From CAZLIC01 sp964559535 (GTDB lineage Bacteria; Pseudomonadota; Alphaproteobacteria; Rhodobacterales; Rhodobacteraceae), in contig CAZLIC010000028.1 in the NCBI GenBank assembly GCA_964559535.1, forward strand, positions 1 through 44,406: a stretch of 44,406 nt of DNA, written 5' to 3'. Each line of letters starts with the position of its first letter. The stretch's first letter is position 1. This document shows positions 42,550 to 44,406 of the stretch, piece by piece. A program made the position numbers and the translations under genes. A model generated the notes under the pieces. That model saw nothing but the letters and a program-made list of their open reading frames with translations. It did no database searches and was not told the origin of the DNA.

Positions 42550-43349
42550 CGGCGCCCGAGGGGCATGGGCTGGGCGCCCTGACGGACGACGCCCTGCTGG
42601 GCGGGCGGCTGCGGCTGTGGCAACCGGCCGCGGGGTTCCGGGCGGGTACCGATGCAGTGCTGCTGGCGGCGGCCTGTCCGGCGCGGGCGGGCGAGACGGT
42701 GCTGGACATGGGCTGCGGTGCGGGGGCGGTGGCGCTGTGTCTGGGCGCACGGGTGCCCGGCGTTGTGCTGGCGGGGGTAGAGGTGCAGCCGGGTTATGCG
42801 GCACTTGCGCGCGCCAATGCCGCCCGCAACGCCCTGCCGTTCGAGGTGCATGAGGGTGACGTGTCCGACATGCCGCGGCCGCTGCGCCGGGCGTTCGATC
42901 ACGTGGTGACCAACCCGCCCTACTGGGGCCCGGGCACGGCGGCGACGGATGCAGGCCGCGATCTGGCGCTGCGGGGCGATGCCACACCGCTGGCGGGCTG
43001 GGTGGATGCCGCGCGGCGGCGGTTGCACCCCGAGGGGTGGCTGACGCTGATCCTGGGGGCGGACCGGCTGTCGGATGCGCTGGTGGCTTTGGCGGGACGG
43101 TTCGGGTCGCTTGCGGTGCTGCCGCTTGTGCCGCGGGCGGGGCGAGATGCGCACCGCATTGTGATGAGGGCGCGGAAGGGGGGGCGCGGGCCGCTGCGGC
43201 TGCTTTCGCCGTTTGTGCTGCACGCGGCGCCCCGGCATGCCGCCGATGCCGAAGACCTGACCCCCGGCGCGCAGGCGGTGTTGCGCAACGGTGCGGCACT
43301 TTTCGCCGACCGGCCGGGTTCCGGCGAATCCGATGCGGATTTGCCGTGA
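42546..43349 (+). CDS. TrmN6-like tRNA(Val) adenine-N6 methyltransferase
   Basis: A 267-residue class I methyltransferase. Motif I is VLDMGCGAGAVALCLGARV, and the N6-adenine motif IV is VVTNPPYWGPG. The first 45 residues (LLGGRLRLWQPAAGFRAGTDAVLLAAAC) are the TrmN6/YfiC-type start preceding motif I. Homologues methylate A37 of tRNA1(Val). The exact target in this lineage is inferred. It is coupled to the DUF2007 gene upstream. Confidence 0.85.
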   Translation: MTAPEGHGLGALTDDALLGGRLRLWQPAAGFRAGTDAVLLAAACPARAGETVLDMGCGAGAVALCLGARVPGVVLAGVEVQPGYAALARANAARNALPFEVHEGDVSDMPRPLRRAFDHVVTNPPYWGPGTAATDAGRDLALRGDATPLAGWVDAARRRLHPEGWLTLILGADRLSDALVALAGRFGSLAVLPLVPRAGRDAHRIVMRARKGGRGPLRLLSPFVLHAAPRHAADAEDLTPGAQAVLRNGAALFADRPGSGESDADLP

Positions 43350-43407
43350 CACGACTCGGGCTCTGTGATGCTATTGTTACATTGACAACAACCCCAAGGA
43401 GGTAGGC

Positions 43408-43575
43408 ATGACCGTCGCTGCACATCTGGCAGAACTTCGGAAAAAGCACGAACACCTGTCTGCGATTGTTGAGGAGGAGCAGCGTGCGCCCGGTTCCGAC
43501 GCGCTGCGCATCCACGAGTTGAAGAAGCAGAAACTGCGCCTGAAAGAGGAGATCGCGCGTCTGGCGCAGGCCTGA
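43408..43575 (+). CDS. YdcH-family (DUF465) small coiled-coil protein
   Basis: A 55-residue protein that starts MTVAAHLAELRKKHEHLSAI and ends LKKQKLRLKEEIARLAQA, with the DUF465 pattern of an acidic first helix and a basic coiled second helix. AAGGAGGT (43396-43403) lies four bases before ATG 43408, an ideal ribosome site. The function is unknown; it is abundant and conserved in alphaproteobacteria. An imperfect TTGT/ACAA repeat at about 43374-43388 may belong to its promoter. Confidence 0.88.
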   Translation: MTVAAHLAELRKKHEHLSAIVEEEQRAPGSDALRIHELKKQKLRLKEEIARLAQA

Positions 43576-43607
43576 CCGTCAGGTCGGCCGACGTCAGGGT
43601 CGGGCCT

Positions 43608-44406
43608 TCAGGGTCGGGGGGCGCGGGCGGCCAGGGCTGCCCCCCCCGCAATCAGCGCGGCCGCAACGGCCAGCAGGGCTGTGCCTTGCGCAATGCCTGC
43701 CGCCACCAGGGCCAGGGTCGACAGCAGCGGCGCAGCATAAGAGGCGACGCCCAGAAGCTGGATGTCGCCCTTTTTCATGCCGATGTCCCAGGTGAAGAAG
43801 GCGGCGCCCACGGGGCCAAGACCCAGTGCCAGCACGGCGGCCCATCCTGTTGCGTTGGTGGGAAATTCGCTGGTTTCCAGCCACAGGTGCAGCGGCAGCG
43901 ACAGCGCCGCCGTGGCCAGGCAGAACACCGCGACCGATTCGGTCGGCACGCTGCCCAGGCGGCGCGAGATCACCGAATAGCCTGCCCAGGTCAGCGCGCA
44001 AAGGAAGGCAAGCCCCAGCGCGGGCACAGCCCCGCTGCCACCGCCCATGCCGTTGCGCAGCACGATCAGCGCGGCACCGGCCAAGGCCACCACGGCGCCG
44101 GCCACATGCGCGGTGCGCAGCCGTTCGCCGGGCAGCAGGCCCGACAGCAGGACAATGAACAGCGGCCACAGGTAGGCAATCAGCCCGGTCTGCGCCTGCA
44201 CCCCGGCCTCTTGGGCCAGCCGGAAGGCGGTGAAGTAGATCGCGTGGTAACCGAAAAGCCCGGCCGTGCCGAAGGCATAGACGCGCCACGGCACGGCGCG
44301 CAGCACGCCCAGCCGCCCTTGCGCCGCCGCCCAGCCCAGCCCCAGCGCGCCGCCCAGGCCAAAGCACAGCACATTCAGCAGCAAGGGCGGCACCGGTTCG
44401 GACCAC
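43608..44406 (-). CDS. EamA/DMT-family transporter (5' end outside window)
   Basis: The frame is open to the right edge (WSEPVPPLLLNVLCFGLGGAL), so the true start lies beyond 44406 and the first one or two helices are missing. About eight to nine hydrophobic segments remain, including FTAFRLAQEAGVQAQTGLIAYLWPLFIVLLSGLL and FTWDIGMKKGDIQLLGVASYAAPLLSTL, both typical of EamA repeats. The latter matches the YddG-like aromatic amino acid exporter subgroup in pattern, but the substrate is not certain. Confidence 0.85.
   Translation of the reverse strand, partial: WSEPVPPLLLNVLCFGLGGALGLGWAAAQGRLGVLRAVPWRVYAFGTAGLFGYHAIYFTAFRLAQEAGVQAQTGLIAYLWPLFIVLLSGLLPGERLRTAHVAGAVVALAGAALIVLRNGMGGGSGAVPALGLAFLCALTWAGYSVISRRLGSVPTESVAVFCLATAALSLPLHLWLETSEFPTNATGWAAVLALGLGPVGAAFFTWDIGMKKGDIQLLGVASYAAPLLSTLALVAAGIAQGTALLAVAAALIAGGAALAARAPRP

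Overview
The window is a high-GC chromosomal segment, most likely from an alphaproteobacterium of the Rhodobacterales (Rhodobacter/Tabrizicola/Gemmobacter-like). This rests on codon bias, dense gene packing with ATGA overlaps, and family content: DUF1348, DUF2200, DUF4424, DUF2007 and YdcH proteins, an octaprenyl-diphosphate-synthase-type IspB, and RTX proteins with nonapeptide repeats. No rRNA, tRNA, CRISPR array, transposase or phage gene was found. A 100-N scaffold gap lies at 132-231, inside an RTX gene that runs off the left edge.

Layout. 1-2.3 kb: 3'-truncated RTX protein on the minus strand. 2.4-5 kb: VOC dioxygenase-like protein, a structured and terminator-bearing intergenic RNA candidate, then an MFS permease overlapping a small secreted protein. 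5-7.8 kb: MttB-family methyltransferase, AhpD-like protein and YHS-domain protein, closed by a very strong terminator. 7.9-11 kb: minus-strand operon (Tat-exported MBL-fold hydrolase, DUF1348, PPOX-like protein) with a divergent LysR regulator and a repeat-rich promoter between them. 11.2-16.1 kb: DUF4424 protein, MFS permease, a second RTX protein and asd. 16.2-18.9 kb: SAM methyltransferase and a secreted DUF4139 protein.

19.1-20 kb holds a row of very small ORFs, at least two of which are clear tandem paralogues. 20-24.5 kb looks like an inorganic-carbon island: sbtA (bicarbonate transporter), sbtB (PII-like) and an SRPBCC gene in one minus-strand operon; a divergent leucine-rich-repeat gene; and a beta-carbonic anhydrase convergent with the LRR gene. 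A composite motif (AACCCACTGA, 19 nt, a TGTCCCA/TGGGACA palindrome, then another TGTCCC at a fixed 22-nt register) lies upstream of sbtA and also upstream of the DUF4139 gene.

24.6-31.1 kb: Hpt-like helical protein, DUF2200, leuA preceded by a previously unlisted leucine-rich leader peptide, an orphan sigma-54-dependent response regulator with a 15-bp tandem repeat in its linker, prpE and a monooxygenase-fold protein. 31.3-38.1 kb: three-gene transglutaminase/DUF2126, ATP-grasp/alpha-E and transglutaminase cluster, lacking the Anbu protease gene often found with it. 38.3-44.4 kb: AbrB-family permease, DeoR/GlpR-type repressor, third RTX protein, ispB, DUF2007 and TrmN6-like genes (overlapping), YdcH, and an EamA permease cut by the right edge.

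The points most worth a second look are the shared TGTCCCA module, the tiny-ORF family, the candidate RNA at about 3.0-3.1 kb, the leuA leader, the LysR/AhpD shared boxes and the Anbu-less peptide-ligase cluster.
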